Positions 1 through 11,351 of a stretch of DNA of 64,000 bases are shown piece by piece. Source of the DNA: Malachius bipustulatus. Its lineage: Eukaryota > Arthropoda > Insecta > Coleoptera > Melyridae. Position numbers and translations under genes: made by a program. The DNA is taken from contig OU342632.1 in NCBI GenBank assembly GCA_910589415.1, positions 43,699,341-43,763,340 of the forward strand, given 5' to 3'. Within the stretch, counting starts at the first letter, position 1. Every line of letters starts with the position of its first letter. The notes beneath the pieces were generated by a model, which saw nothing but the letters and a program-made list of their open reading frames with translations, was not told the DNA's origin and did not search any database.

Positions 1-1112
1 TAGTATTTCAAAACAGCAAAAGCAAAACTCGTCACATACAATAATAATAACTATTATAAGATAAAATTCACGCATCAATCTCACCCTGCATTAGCCATTT
101 TATAATCAAAACCATCACTATAATATGAATTACCTTACCTTCTGCCAATCTGGACACAAGGACACTTAGCTAGCTTGCATCATTATTGCTGTTTTTAGAA
201 ATGGAATCGAAATGAAAGAGCTCGGCTTGCGGATTTTTACAAATACCTTATCTCACGTTCGGGCTGTGCGAGCTGCGCGCAGGGTGGTGATAACAGGCGT
301 ACCAGAAGAAGTACAGTTTTAACGCTATACAGTGTGGATTTTCCAACTAAAATACTAAAATATGTAACATGACATTGGTCATGTTACAAGTTGCTATTTA
401 CAGAACAAGGCATTGTAGAAAATATGAAACTGAAAGCAACAAACTACTAGGAATGAAAAGGTGTACAGTTGTGTTTTGTGTTCAAATAAATCTGGGACAG
501 TTTGAATTTTCTAGTGTGAGTGTGGCTTATAAATATAAATTGAACAATGTTTCCATGCTGTGCAAAGATGAGATGACAGTCTATTTTATTTATCAAAAAA
601 TTGAAACTTCAAAAACCTCTTGTTTCTGTAATAAATTATGATAAATTTCCTTTTGTCAAATATCGCGAAAATATTTAATGAAATCAAGTCACAACTAACA
701 TGCTGAAAGCCACAAACACAAGACAATAAAAAAGTTGTCCCAGTTTTATTTGAACAGAACTGTACATCTCGAACCTCTAATACCTACCTACATGTTGCCC
801 TTTATAGTTCTAAATAAATAAAAATATGCCTCTTAATGTCTCTAAAAAACGTTTAAGAAATGTCTTGTTGGTTGACGTCTCTCACCATCCGGTAACTTGT
901 TTAAGTGTTCTTATTCACTTAAGTGGGTCACAGAACCCACTTTTCACAATAATGACTTAGTTTAAATGATTGTTGTGGAAGTTTGTATTTTATATTCCAA
1001 ATTTTGTTGTGAAGGGACTACAGTAAATTATAATAAACTTTCAATTACTTGAAGCCATTATGATGCCAATGTTTGTAAGGTGCCAAATCAATATTTGAAT
1101 AAAGTGGATAAT
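1..1112. other. no gene recognised
   Basis: AT-rich sequence. The longest open frame (369-641, +, 90 codons) has no recognisable domain. No upstream exon of the gustatory receptor that ends at 5473 could be identified here, although such exons may be present. Confidence 0.5.
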
Positions 1113-1113
1113 A

Positions 1114-1746
1114 CAGGGTGATCCCGAAATGGCGGACACGGACAGCACCACAGCATCCATTGTGGTTAAGGATTCTAAGTTTTATTTACTGTTTTCTCCA
1201 GAATGGCTCCCTTAAGAAGATATGACCACTTTTGTGGAAAAAAAAGTCACAACACTGCACTACCCTTCTTAAGGAAAAAATAATGTGTAGGTCTACAATA
1301 ATACCCAGATATATATTACCATGGAAACATATGAAATGTAAAGTTCAACAATGTTCAAAACAATAATCGTTGCGGGGAAACATATTCGAAAATATTATTC
1401 AAAATCTATTTTAGTTGCATTGTTGAGCTCGAATTTGAACAACGATGCCACATTGAAAAATTTTGTTGAACTCAGGGAATAGGTAAACTTTGAATGCCTG
1501 TAATTCCGTTCCCGATAATAATAAAAATAAAAAGCAAACGCTATCGTAATAGTTATGTCAAATCATGTGCTTTGCCAGTGGTGGTTGTTTAAATTTGACT
1601 GCCGTTTTGATTTAAAGTTTAGAAAAAGGACACCCTATATCTCGGTAACGAAGGCGAGGAAACAATTTTTGTTTTAAATTTACAGTCTTTCTGAACATCC
1701 TCTACAACACCCTGTATACCGTGTCCGCCATTTCGGGATCACCCTG
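1114..1746. mobile_element. TA-flanked CAGGGTG-type TIR element
   Basis: The two ends are inverted copies about 30 bp long (CAGGGTGATCCCGAAATGGC on the left, its complement on the right), each flanked by TA. The 633-bp interior has no coding capacity. TA target sites and CAGGG ends fit a non-autonomous Tc1/mariner-like element; this superfamily assignment is inferred. Confidence 0.75.
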
Positions 1747-1789
1747 TATATTGAAGAATTCTCTTAAATACAATTCCTTTTGTAAATTT

Positions 1790-2530
1790 TAATAACGATT
1801 TTTAACTTTTAATTTCATTTTGTAAATGAACAAGTGCGAAAAAATACAGGAAGATTCCTTGTTGAATGAAACTGAAGCAGGTTTTTCAAATAAATCATTC
1901 GCCCCTTTCCTGTTGAGATACGGATACGACCCATTGTTGATACATTGAGATACGACTGTTGAATAGGGAGTCAAAAAAGTTGCTTTTAACTTATTTGCTT
2001 ACAGTCATTCCGGAATTCTAAAATGTATTTTGGACAGTCTGATTCCTTTTAAATGAAACAGGTGTCAGGTGTCTCGTAATTTTTTCATAAATTGAATGAT
2101 CTTCAAGGAACAAAATCCTTTAAATTTTATTAAAAAAAAAGAAATCATGCTACTTAATTAATTAAATCTAAATTATTTTTCTCTAAGATCATTAAATTTA
2201 CAAAAAAAAATATAAGTTAGCTTATTAGTTATAATAAATATATGATGAGAAATGAGAAATATGTTCTAGGGATTATGACTTTTTCTACCCCTTAAAACAA
2301 TAGGGGAAAATTAACTAATTGTCTGGTATCCATTTCTATTTCAGAAAAAAAAATAAAAACTACTTTTCGGCACCCCCTCACTCGTATCTCAACAGCAGGG
2401 GCGAATGTGCGAAAGATTTACATATTTTAATTTGAAATACCTGCTCAATTTTAACAAGGAATCTTCCCTAACATTTTTTGCACTTATTATGTAATAATAT
2501 GTAACTCTATGACTAGGAGTTGCAAAATTT
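1790..2530. repeat. imperfect foldback repeat
   Basis: Sequence at about 1830-1925 (gaagattccttgtt, tcattcgcccct, ctgttgagatacg) recurs inverted at about 2383-2490. The arms are diverged and interrupted, suggesting an old foldback element. Ends and target duplication are not resolved. Confidence 0.5.
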
Positions 2531-2685
2531 TTAATTTATTTCGAGAACCATGAATAATGCTGGAAATCGCATAAAACTCTACCAAGTTATTAGCAGTCAT
2601 ACTTGGGACATTTTATTTTAGTAAACTATAAATAAATAAAGAAAAAGTCTACCTATTGTAAAAAAAAAACATTATTTTTTTACAG

Positions 2686-2790
2686 GTTTTAAAAAACAAG
2701 CTATCAATGTTAAACTGGTTCACTTGGGCATTAGTCATAACAGTGGAAGTACTACACATGACACATGTTTGTCACTCCACTTCGAAAGAG
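2686..2790 (+). CDS. gustatory receptor exon (a)
   Basis: Acceptor tttttacag precedes 2686 and donor GTTCGT follows 2790. The exon encodes 35 residues including a predicted membrane helix. The acceptor choice is the least certain of the four exons. Confidence 0.6.
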
Positions 2791-5473
2791 GTTCGTATGT
2801 CAAGGACTTGATATTTAATAAATCTACCTACATCAGAAGATTAAAAAATTTATTTTATTACCCTTCAATTTGTTTCACTTTCTATGCTAGAACTTTCCTG
2901 CTTCTTTTTTTTTAATCATCTGATAAATTTTAATATAACCGACTTCTTGTAATAGATGTTACCGACTTGAAAAAATTTCAGGCAAGAAATACAGGAACAG
3001 AGATTCACAATGCTTTAGTGGAACCATACATAAACACAATGTTAAAGGAAAAGGTACTTATAGGAGTAGAAAAAAGGAATAATTAACATGATTTCCTAAA
3101 TTTCGAAAAATCCTGAAAAATCGAAAAAAAATTGTTTTTAAAATAGGAAACATTGAAAATATATTTGAAGGTTTAGTTCAAATTTAGGAAGTCTTCTTGA
3201 TTACATTTTAAAAGCTATTTCTAGGTTAATATTTGCCTTAATTTCAGTTGATGATTTTCTCGCAACAAGTTTTGCATAAACCACTTCAGTTTTCTGCCTG
3301 TGGATTATTTCCTATTGATAATACTCTGCTGTTTACTGTAAGTATATTCAGAACAGCCTATATTATACTCACATAAATAATATCAGCCGTATTAGTATTA
3401 ATAACAAAAGGCTTAATAGGGTTTTAACTACTTGACTACTAAGAGACTAGCCTCAGCCAACAATACATGCAACAAATACTTCTAGCTGTCAGTTCATTAT
3501 TGGCAATCGTTCAAACAATATAATTTTTAGTAGCAAATATTTAATAGTATGTTAGTACTACTTATACATCCGTATGGAAATTGTGTACAGTAACTGTCAT
3601 TCCCAAAAAAGTAATTTCAGAGAAGCGGCAGCAGAAACTTTCGTTGCGAGAAAAATTTTCCGCTTGCCGCTTCTCCGAAATTGCTTTTTTAGTACTGTCA
3701 GTTACTGTACACAATTTCCATACTAATGTATAGTGGTCACTAAATCTGTTACTAATATGGTTGTATATTTCATTCAATGGTAGTTGAATAAGTAGTGTCA
3801 TAAATTGAGCTATGGGTAGGCTACCTGTTTTACGGACACTGACACTTACCAGGGTAGCGCATTCTCAGTAGAGAATGTAACGTAAGCAGTACTACCGATT
3901 CCTAAAATTACATCAAATTTAATCAAAGGATTCTACGGTCCTTTTGACTTCAGAAATTTAAATACTGAAATCATACTTAGAAAAGACATTCTGCATATAA
4001 ATCAGTTTTATAAATTTACATTGAGCTTATCAACTATTACATTAAATTAACAACACAGTTCTTAAAACAAAACCAAACCCAATATTAGATCCGGTGCAAT
4101 ATGGAATGGGATTGTCTCCATTGTGATAAAAATACCGAGAAGAAAACACTCACCATTGAGCTAGCGAGAAATGTTGATGCATTTTCTACTCAGCTAATAA
4201 CCCATGCTTAAATTTGTGATATCCGATTTTGTACTAGTATACAGGGTGTTTCCTAATTGAATGTCAATATTTAAGGGGGTGATTTTGAGTCCATTTTAAG
4301 AAGAAAATTTGATAGAAAAGTAAGCCCTATTTTTTTTCGTTATTGGCGGCTTGAATTGAAAATATTTGTTTTTTTGTTGATAATAATAAATATTATTATA
4401 ACATTTCGGACCTTTTTCAGCAAATTTTCGGTAAAAAAGTTTGTTTTTTCAGTTTATAAAGTCCGTGGCCGGAAGGGTGGCTGGACATTATTATGAATTT
4501 TTTGACTTTTTGAGCAAAATTACAGCGTAAATAACTTTTTTCAATTTTAAAGTAGTGGCCGAAAGGGAGGATGGCCATTATTTTAATTTTTCGGGCTTCT
4601 TTCAACAAGATTTCTGCCAGAATTTTTTTTTAGTTTCTAAGTCCGTGTCCGAAATCGTGGCTGGCTGTTATTATGAATTTTTTGACTTTTTAAAGCAAAA
4701 TTACAGCCAAAATAACTTTTTTCAGTTTATTAAGTCGTAGCTGAAAGCGAGGTTGGCCATTATGTTAAAATTTCGGGCTTCTATCACTGCCAGAATTTTT
4801 TTTAGTTTCGTAAGTCCGTGGGCGAAAGTGTAGCTGGCTATTATTATAAAAGGTCGTACTTTTTCACAAAAATTTCAGCTTAAATAAAAATTTTTAATTA
4901 TTAAGTCCGTGCCTGGTCATTATGATGAATTTTTTTACTTTTTTTGAGCCAAATTTCAGCAAAAATGATTTTTTCAGTTTATTCAGTCCATGGCCAAAAA
5001 CTCGGCTGGCCGTTATTATGAATTTTTGCAATTTTTTGAGCCAAATTTCAGCAAAAAGGATTTTTTCAGTTTCTCAATAAGGCCACGGCCGAAAGCCTGG
5101 CCGGCAATATCATAAAATTTCGGACTTTGCAGAATTTCAGCAAATATGATTTTTTCGAAAGTAGACGAAAGCGTGGCTGGCCGAAGCGTGGCTAACTTGA
5201 CTTGGGTGAAGTTTTCTTCTTAAAATAGGACCCAAAAATCACCCCCTTAAATATTGACATTGACATTCAATTAGGAAACACTCTGTATAAATCACCACCT
5301 GATGTGCTAATTGTATTTATTTAATAAAGTAATAATTATTATGTTATGAACATTTAATATCTTAGATTACAGGATCTGCAGCAACGTATTTACTAGTAAT
5401 GCTACAATTTCAAGAAGGTAACAATGTTCAGTGTGAGGCTACAATGAAGAACCGAACCATGATCAGTAATTAA
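2686..5473 (+). CDS. gustatory receptor (7tm_7), C-terminal four exons
   Basis: The last four exons of an insect gustatory receptor, a multipass ligand-gated channel of chemosensory neurons. Exons at 2686-2790, 2982-3053, 3248-3337 and 5366-5473 join in phase 0 throughout, each with AG acceptor and GT donor. The joined frame reads a hydrophobic segment ending WALVITVEVLHMTHVCHSTSK, then ARNTGTEIHNALVEP, then QQVLHKPLQFSACGLFPID, and closes with TYLVMLQF, the family's TYhhhhhQF signature in the last membrane helix. A TAA stop lies at 5471-5473. About 125 residues are visible against a usual 350-450, so the N-terminal part is missing; its exons were not recognised in 1-2685 and may lie upstream. 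Intron 3 (3338-5365) holds two foldback elements. Subfamily and ligand cannot be told. Confidence 0.8.
2982..3053 (+). CDS. gustatory receptor exon (b)
   Basis: Acceptor aaatttcag, donor GTACTT. The 24 codons include the family-typical ARNTGTEIHNAL segment between the last two helices. Confidence 0.75.
3248..3337 (+). CDS. gustatory receptor exon (c)
   Basis: Acceptor cttaatttcag, donor GTAAGT. The 30 codons end in GLFPIDNTLLFT, typical of the stretch just before the final helix. Confidence 0.8.
3565..3730. mobile_element. foldback MITE in gustatory receptor intron
   Basis: Arms of about 60 bp pair almost perfectly (tacatccgtatggaaattg against caatttccatactaatgta), with a short loop around 3635-3650. 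It has no coding capacity. Confidence 0.7.
4242..5285. mobile_element. CAGGGTG-type TIR element with internal tandem repeats
   Basis: TA-flanked ends: CAGGGTGTTTCCTAATTGAA on the left, with its inverted copy ending in CTCTG on the right, followed by the inverted 'gggggtgatttt' block. The interior consists of eight or nine diverged units spaced about 80-95 bp, each with a 'gtccgtggccgaaag..tggctggcc' core (near 4461, 4550, 4640, 4735, 4813, 4904, 4986, 5080 and 5165). It lies in the last intron of the gustatory receptor. Confidence 0.75.
5366..5473 (+). CDS. gustatory receptor last exon
   Basis: Acceptor tatcttag is used rather than the later attacag, because only the first keeps phase 0 and gives ITGSAATYLVMLQFQ. 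The exon carries the TYhhhhhQF motif and ends at TAA. Confidence 0.8.
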   Translation: MTGSAATYLLVMLQFQEGNNVQCEATMKNRTMISN

Positions 5474-5749
5474 TCTTACTGATATAATAGTTGAACAGTA
5501 TATTAGAAAACTAGCACCATAGCACCTTTGAAATACATAAAATTGTAAGAACACTTTAAAATGAACCACCTGAAATGATTGTCCATTGCATTTTTATTCT
5601 GTTTGTCCTTACAGGCGGAGGTAATAGAAAATTATAAATAATAACCAACTTTTATTGCAAATTTCATATAAGTAGGTATCTTTGTTTTTTGTTCCACTTT
5701 GATATGATTTAGATTTTGCCTAACCCACCGAGTTTTTAAGATGCAATTA

Positions 5750-6222
5750 CAGTGGAGTCTCGCTAATCCGAGTCCCGGTGTTCCGAGCTTCCGTGTGATC
5801 CGAGCTAAAAATAGAATTCACACGATCCGTATTAACCGAGCAACATTATGCTAGGTTCCGCTTTATTCGAGCTATCACATTCCCTGTTAAAGTACATACA
5901 TACATAATAATTATATTATGTAAATTACAAAAAGGTACTGTAGGGATTATTTTTTTAATACAATAATAATGTACTGGCATAAATGTATTTCAATTTGAAT
6001 TATTATTTTTTATGTAGGTATAATACATAAATATGCGCGCACTTACATACAGGCATGCAGATGTACATATGTAATTACATATGTCGTGGGCTCGATTTAA
6101 GCGGAACAAAGTTCAGCGACGGTCGGATTAGACGGATTATTTTTTCATCCGTGAGATCCGAGTTTCCCGCAAATCCGAGCACCGTCCGGTCCCGTTTAGC
6201 TCGAATGAACGGGACTCTACTG
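5750..6222. mobile_element. pogo/Tigger-like MITE
   Basis: Ends CAGTGGAGTCTCGCTAATCC and the inverted GAACGGGACTCTACTG are flanked by TA. CAGT(A/G)GAGTC with TA duplication is the usual pattern of pogo-like Tc1/mariner MITEs. The 473-bp interior is non-coding and contains 'cgagctaaa/cgagc' subterminal repeats. Confidence 0.7.
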
Positions 6223-6411
6223 TATTGATGAGTAAAATTTACATTAAATGAAAAATTATTGCGGTTTTAACTCAGATCATGATGGGAACAGGAATAAAAA
6301 AGTAACCCACACATATTATAATAACCCAACCTTTTAGAATAATTGCACAATTTCTTACTGTTGTATCAGACACACTACTCAATGCCGGTTCAGTAGTTAC
6401 GGTCAAATGAC

Positions 6412-6512
6412 CTGCAGGAGTGGTCTGTCAGTTGGATATCGACATTTGATTCATTATCATAATTATTATTATCAACGACTTCGAGAGCTGGTGCTGGTGC
6501 TGATCTCAGTGT
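6412..6512 (-). CDS. candidate third exon of the PUB-domain gene
   Basis: Open in the phase continued from the previous exon, between acceptor ttgctag and donor CTGCAG|GTCATT. It encodes a low-complexity, Asp/Asn-rich linker (APAPALEVVDNNNYDNE), plausible between PUB and a following domain but not diagnostic. Confidence 0.3.
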
Positions 6513-7886
6513 CTAGCAAGCAATTACTAATTTGTATTACATTATAACTTTGAATAAAGCTACTATACTTAAAACTAGACTCAGTGAATAATTACGTCTC
6601 CGAAAATACGTAAAAGTATCGACAACCCAATATTATTACACTTACCTCCAAATCTAGATTTCTCTGAACTGTTTCAGGATCTTTCATAAAGTCCTCAAGA
6701 TCTCTTAGGAATTTTACCACTCCTGTCAACGGTGCCCCAAGACTAAGTTCAAAAACTTCTTCTTTCTGAAAGAGTGAAAGGTAAAAGTTATTATTATAAA
6801 CTCTCATAGAAGTAGAATGAAACAAAAACTTAGACACTTAAGATTTTTTGGTTGGGTACTTCAACAAAACTGATATCAATTTCTTTGGAATAAGGACATC
6901 TCTATTATTATAGATACAAATTCTAAATGCAAAATGTGGATATGTCTCCATAGACCTAGATATATTCTAGGTCTATGTATGTCTCCATATTCACAAAGAA
7001 GTGGTGTTGACGTTTGAGTTGTTAAATTTTGTGTTTTGATATCTCATTGGCTAAAAGTTCTGACGGGCGAGTTACAGTCTAACAGCCAATATTATAAAGG
7101 CTCTTTAGGCAAACGGGCAGATTTCTGTGCTTGTTTTTGAAGCTAATATCGACGTCAAATGATTTTTATATACATTTTTGTAATTACTTTCATGTCAAGA
7201 ATAGATAAATTTAAAAAATGTTCACTTAGACTGGATACCTTTTTCAGAAATGACCACAGAAATCTGCCCGTTAACTTAATGAGCCTTTATAATACCCGCT
7301 GTAAAAGTCTCTAATATTTGCAAAGACAGAATGTGTTAGAAAAGTATTGTCCCGAGTGGGAGTCGAGCCCACGTCTTCTGGTTAAAAGTCTGGCATTCTG
7401 ACCACTGGACCACCAAAGACACATAATGCTGATTCTCCGCAATATCCGTCAAGCAATGAATAAATTAAGAGGATCAACTTTGAAATGCATCACAACCTAA
7501 AATAATAAATTTATCCCTCCAGGATCCAGTGATATGTACCAATTATTTAGCTGTTAATCCTTGTTTCTGCCTTTAAAACATTGACATGATTCGAAACTGT
7601 TAATACGGGAGACAAATCGAAGTAGTTTCACAATGGTTAGAATTACCTCAACAAACCCCATGAAAATTAAACTGGCAACCCCTCCAGGAACCTCTAAAAT
7701 TCTTCTCAAAACTGTTTTATTATCCTTCTTAAGGATGCGGAGTTTCGTATCTTCAGGCGCCAATAAAATGTTTTTTGCGACTTTATGGAGGACCTTAAAA
7801 GTTGCTTGACAATCAACAGTGGAACATGAATCTTTTATTTCCATAAATATTTTCCTACAGTCCATGTTTTCTAGTATGAAAGGAAC
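6412..7886 (-). CDS. PUB-domain protein, 5' exons (possibly peptide:N-glycanase)
   Basis: Minus-strand exons at 7647-7886 (ATG at 7865) and 6646-6765 join in phase 0 across a canonical intron; a third candidate exon is 6412-6512. Residues about 18-110 resemble a PUB domain, the p97/VCP-binding module: AKNILLAPEDTKLR, a variable strand, then a GG..SLIFMGF core and a final helix VVKFLRDLEDF. A PUB domain close to the N-terminus is the layout of peptide:N-glycanase (NGLY1), a cytosolic deglycosylase; UBXN6 places it mid-protein. The transglutaminase core that would decide this is not visible here. A splice acceptor immediately upstream (7887) suggests a separate 5' exon. The gene faces the gustatory receptor tail to tail. 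Confidence 0.55.
6646..6765 (-). CDS. PUB-domain gene, second exon
   Basis: Exactly 40 codons in phase 0 between acceptor ctctttcag and donor GAG|GTAAGTG. It completes the PUB domain (KEEVFELSLGAPLTG and the following helix). Confidence 0.6.
6949..6977. repeat. short perfect hairpin
   Basis: Two 12-bp arms CATAGACCTAGA / TCTAGGTCTATG separated by 5 nt, in the intron of the PUB-domain gene. Confidence 0.5.
7081..7303. mobile_element. AACAGCC-family TIR MITE
   Basis: Left end AACAGCCAATATTATAAAGG and right end with GAGCCTTTATAATACCCGCTGT are inverted copies, continued by paired 'acgggcagattt' blocks. Relatives with the same ends are at 35502 and 46594. Confidence 0.65.
7349..7420 (-). pseudogene. 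tRNA-like sequence (tRNA-Lys(UUU)-like)
   Basis: Read on -, a 72-nt stretch has an acceptor pairing GTCTT/GGGAC, an A-box-like TGGTCCAGTGG and a perfect T-arm (GTGGG-CTCGACT-CCCAC). The anticodon loop reads CTTTTAA as in tRNA-Lys(UUU), but the anticodon stem is CCAGA/CCAGA and does not pair. A degenerate tRNA or tRNA-derived SINE head is more likely than a working gene. Confidence 0.45.
7647..7886 (-). CDS. PUB-domain gene, exon with start codon
   Basis: ATG at 7865-7863; the donor after 7647 reads GAG|GTAATT. The acceptor ctttcag before 7886 allows seven further in-frame codons upstream of ATG, so the coding start could lie in an upstream exon. Confidence 0.6.
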
Positions 7887-9420
7887 CTGAAAGAAAGAAA
7901 AATTTACTTGTAAATGATAAATTGAACCTGCATGTAATAATATGGTACCTATTCATTAATAATAACAACTGTCAACTGATAACAGATATCTAATGAAATA
8001 TTACCTTTCAGATTGGTGTCATGAAAGAATCATTAATAATTATTAATATTGCTTTAGAATAGGAATTACTTTACTTTCCTAAATTAACTGGTCTTTAAAG
8101 TTAAACTCAATCAATTCATGAATTACCTACTTATTATACAGCACGGTTTAAATACAAATCGACACTCACAAACGAACGAGTAACGGTAAAAAGAATTTTT
8201 TCATTCCTTCCTGCTAACTTTTAATCCTGCTGGTTGTGATAAGAAATGTCCAATCCAACATTTCAATTTTCAGTTCATGTTCAATTCAATTCAATTCGTT
8301 CGCTTTAATTTGATTTGAAGTTTCAACTGAAACTGAAGGTCAAAAAAAACATAACCAAACTATTTGTTGTCAAAAAAATGAAAGTCATGACATGATACTT
8401 CAAAAATCAGTCAATACTCAATTGACAACTGACATTTGAGATTTGTACTGAAAGAAAACCAGCATCCGGAAACCACGGTACAACCACGATGATACACGGA
8501 CTATGACTGCGCAGGCTGCGTTCCGGTCTTCTGACGTCACGCGGTTGGAAGACTCCACATGATATTGCTCATATTATCTCTTTTATTGTCAGTGATAAAT
8601 AGATCATTTTTTGTACGCTTGCATAAGTCGTCAACAGATATCCATTTAACGATTAAAAAATTTTCACGGCCAGCTAAATCCCAGAAAGTCAACATTTATT
8701 TTTCTTATAGCCGCTATATTGTTTTTTATGTCGTTTGATACAAAAAAATCAAGGAAACCACAACTCAATAACAATAAAAAAAATTCAAAAATTTCATTCT
8801 TATTTTTTTTTCGAAAAAGAAAGAAAGTTTCTTCATCGAACAACGTCGTGTGACGTCGCAATATGACGTCACGTTGCTTGCCTTATGGTTTATATTTCGG
8901 TTAGGGTAAGGTTATTTAAAAAAAAAAATAATTAAATTTTGAAACTTTTTTTGAATGTGATAGATTTTTGATTAACGTGATTTGTTAAAGACCGAATGAC
9001 ATGAAAATACAATATATATTTTTTTAATAAAGTAAGAAATCTCAATTTTCCATGTTTTTGAGTATATTTCAGCAACGCCTGAAGTTCCCATAAGTTTCGT
9101 TTCAGATTCCTGATAAGATAAGCATGAAATTATACAACTTTTCTCTAATTTATTTGACTTTGTATCTCTTATCGTTCCCGCGAGATCCCATATCTACCTA
9201 GTTCTTTTTAAATGGGACACCCATATAATAACTATTTAAACACAATAATAAAACCGGAATATTCTATCACAAACTTATTACATAGATCTAACACAAATAA
9301 AAACACAAGTGAGGAGGAAGAAAGCAATCAAATTTGACATTTATTTTATAAACAGCCTCGCCGCGATTAATGCTTTGAGTAAAAATGTAACCGCGCATGA
9401 CGTCATTGCACAGTAGACAG
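7887..9420. other. no gene; dispersed repeat at about 8600-8860
   Basis: Presumed 5' region of the PUB-domain gene. The segment around 8660-8800 (ccagctaaatcccaga..tcttatagccgctatattgtttttatgtcg) recurs in diverged form near 30930-31130 and 33130-33310. A GC-richer patch at 8450-8560 holds two TGACGTCA-like sites. Confidence 0.4.
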
Positions 9421-9421
9421 T

Positions 9422-9564
9422 ATAGTGACCAAAATAGTAAAAGCAATCGGCATACCGTTTATAATACATATATCTGTATCGCGGGTACAACCACGATATG
9501 GTATGTTAGTATAAATTACACACGGTGGTATGTTAGTAGAAGCTTTTACTATTTTGGTCACTAT
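9422..9564. repeat. inverted repeat, 22-23 bp arms
   Basis: Near-perfect arms ATAGTGACCAAAATAGTAAAA and its complement at 9542-9564 enclose about 95 bp. Probably a small MITE or the end of a larger element. Confidence 0.5.
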
Positions 9565-9604
9565 CACCAGTCACCACTACTGCCAGAGACAAGCTTCATA
9601 TAAA

Positions 9605-9775
9605 GGGGGTATTTACGAGGTTCGTAAAAACCGTGTAGTTTTACTAAATCATGACAGTTTGTATAGTTTTACTCGTAGTTAAAATTTAACAATTCTGATT
9701 GGTTTTCTGAAGTACTGAGTGACGATTTCGTAAAACTGCAAACTACACGCATTTTTCGAACCTCGTGAATACCCT
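9605..9775. mobile_element. small TIR MITE
   Basis: Inverted ends GGGGGTATTTACGAGGTTCG / CGAACCTCGTGAATACCC, extended by paired 'gtgtagttttac' blocks. It abuts the next element. Confidence 0.6.
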
Positions 9776-10211
9776 TAAAGCCCCTTCACATTCGACGTAA
9801 ACGTAAACGCAAGCGCAACGGAAGCCGTAATATTAACCTCCCTGTCTACATTGAACGTAAACGTTAATTTGGCATTATACCAAGCGGGAGGCCATATTTT
9901 AGAAAAAGAAGAAACATGACATAACCTCCTTTGATTGAGAATTAAGGCTGTCCATAACACGTGACCTTTCAACTGTCAAATTGGCGGCCTGTAGAGTGAA
10001 GACACAAACGCAAATCATCGAACCAGCAGCACGCGGCAATTAGAGAAGTTTTATTATTTTATTTATAACATTTCGAAGTAATCTATTCGAACATCGAGCT
10101 GTATTTTAAGTTTACTGTTATTAAGTGTGTGTGCTTGTCAGTTACACTAACAGTGATGTTACTAAGAAAAGTGATTACCTGTTATCTTTAGAAAGTGGTG
10201 CTTCCGACATT

Positions 10212-10417
10212 ATGGTTCGCTATAAAGAAAAAATTAGGATCTTGAACGGCGTGGATCAATTTTCTTTAACTCTAGATGATCTGGACCACCTGTTTCTGCA
10301 CTAGACATCGTGTCGTATTTAGTGTTGAGCCACAGTTTTTATACAAAAGAACAAACGAAGGCTTATAAAAGTTTAAGCGGCTACAAAAGTACTTTGAAGC
10401 TGGCTTTGGGCATTTAA
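10212..10417 (+). pseudogene. broken N-terminus of a YqaJ-type transposon protein
   Basis: The frame from ATG 10212 reads MVRYKEKIRILNGVDQFSLT and stops at a TAG near 10302. In another frame, 10298-10417 reads ALDIVSYLVLSHSFYTKEQT then KAYKSL and stops. From memory, insect transposon proteins with YqaJ/SWIM domains begin with an 'NGVDP' segment followed by 'NYLVL..SFYT..QFKAYKSL'. One frameshift and loss of everything downstream make this a dead fragment. A domain search is needed to confirm. Confidence 0.45.
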
Positions 10418-10770
10418 TGGGATTTAGGCGATTGCGATTAATCTATTATAGACAATATATTGGCTAAAATTGACTTATTTATTTAATTACACATTGAGGT
10501 TTGGTTAAGGAATCGAAAGGAGTAGGAGTATGCGCAGTTGGGGGATATCAATTTATTTTCCGTAAACGTAACCATAATATTGGAATATTTCAACTTTACG
10601 TTAAAGGATTGCGTCGGCCCCAGAGACAACATACTAGATAGAGAGACCGGCAGATCGACGGACGAAAATGAATACACTGTTCACGCGCGCATTCCGGTAG
10701 CGCATCGCGCATGCGGACTATTTCCAAACAAAAATGAAGCTGCCTTTAGATCTCAGTTTGCCTAAATTCA

Positions 10771-10847
10771 CAAAACTATACGTCAAATTATGTCAAACTG
10801 AGAATTTACTAAATTCTCAGTTTGACATAATTTGACGTATAGTTTTG
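10771..10847. repeat. perfect palindrome, 38-bp arms
   Basis: Arms 10771-10808 and 10810-10847 are exact reverse complements around a single C at 10809. Key motif CAAATTATGTCAAACTGAG. Confidence 0.9.
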
Positions 10848-11351
10848 TAATAATTGTGTAAAATTTGATTTATTTGATTTGAGTATTTTATCAAAAACTA
10901 ATAATAAAGTTTACATAAAACTTTACCTTTAAAGTACTTAGAAATATAATGTATAATAATTTAACGAATTAATAACAATATAGCGTACAACTTTCGCATA
11001 TTCGTTGACTTTTTGAAAGGTAAGTGTAAGTGCAATTTTCGTGCTCTTGTGAGAGTTTGTAAATAGTAAAAATTATTTTAAATAAATCGATAAAACTCTT
11101 TCTGAATGCGAAAAAAATTGTTTTAGGAACCACATTCTGTCTATGTTTTGGTTTAAAAGCAGTTCTAATCACAACGATGGATTTATCAAAATTATATGAA
11201 TACAAAGCCCAAGAAAAAATGCATTATAACACTTTGAAGGTGCATGGATAAGCGAATAATAGGCTAAACAAGTAACTACTGTGGCGCCACCCAGTAGGCA
11301 AATTTGACACTTTCATGCTGCAAGTCTTGCGTGCCCGCTATTCATTTTAAT

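Noticed and set aside
369..641. Upstream exon of the gustatory receptor
   Set aside because: No membrane-helix pattern of the family, no clear splice sites, and stops on both sides.
7349..7420. Functional tRNA gene
   Set aside because: The anticodon stem (CCAGA/CCAGA) cannot pair, although the T-arm is perfect.
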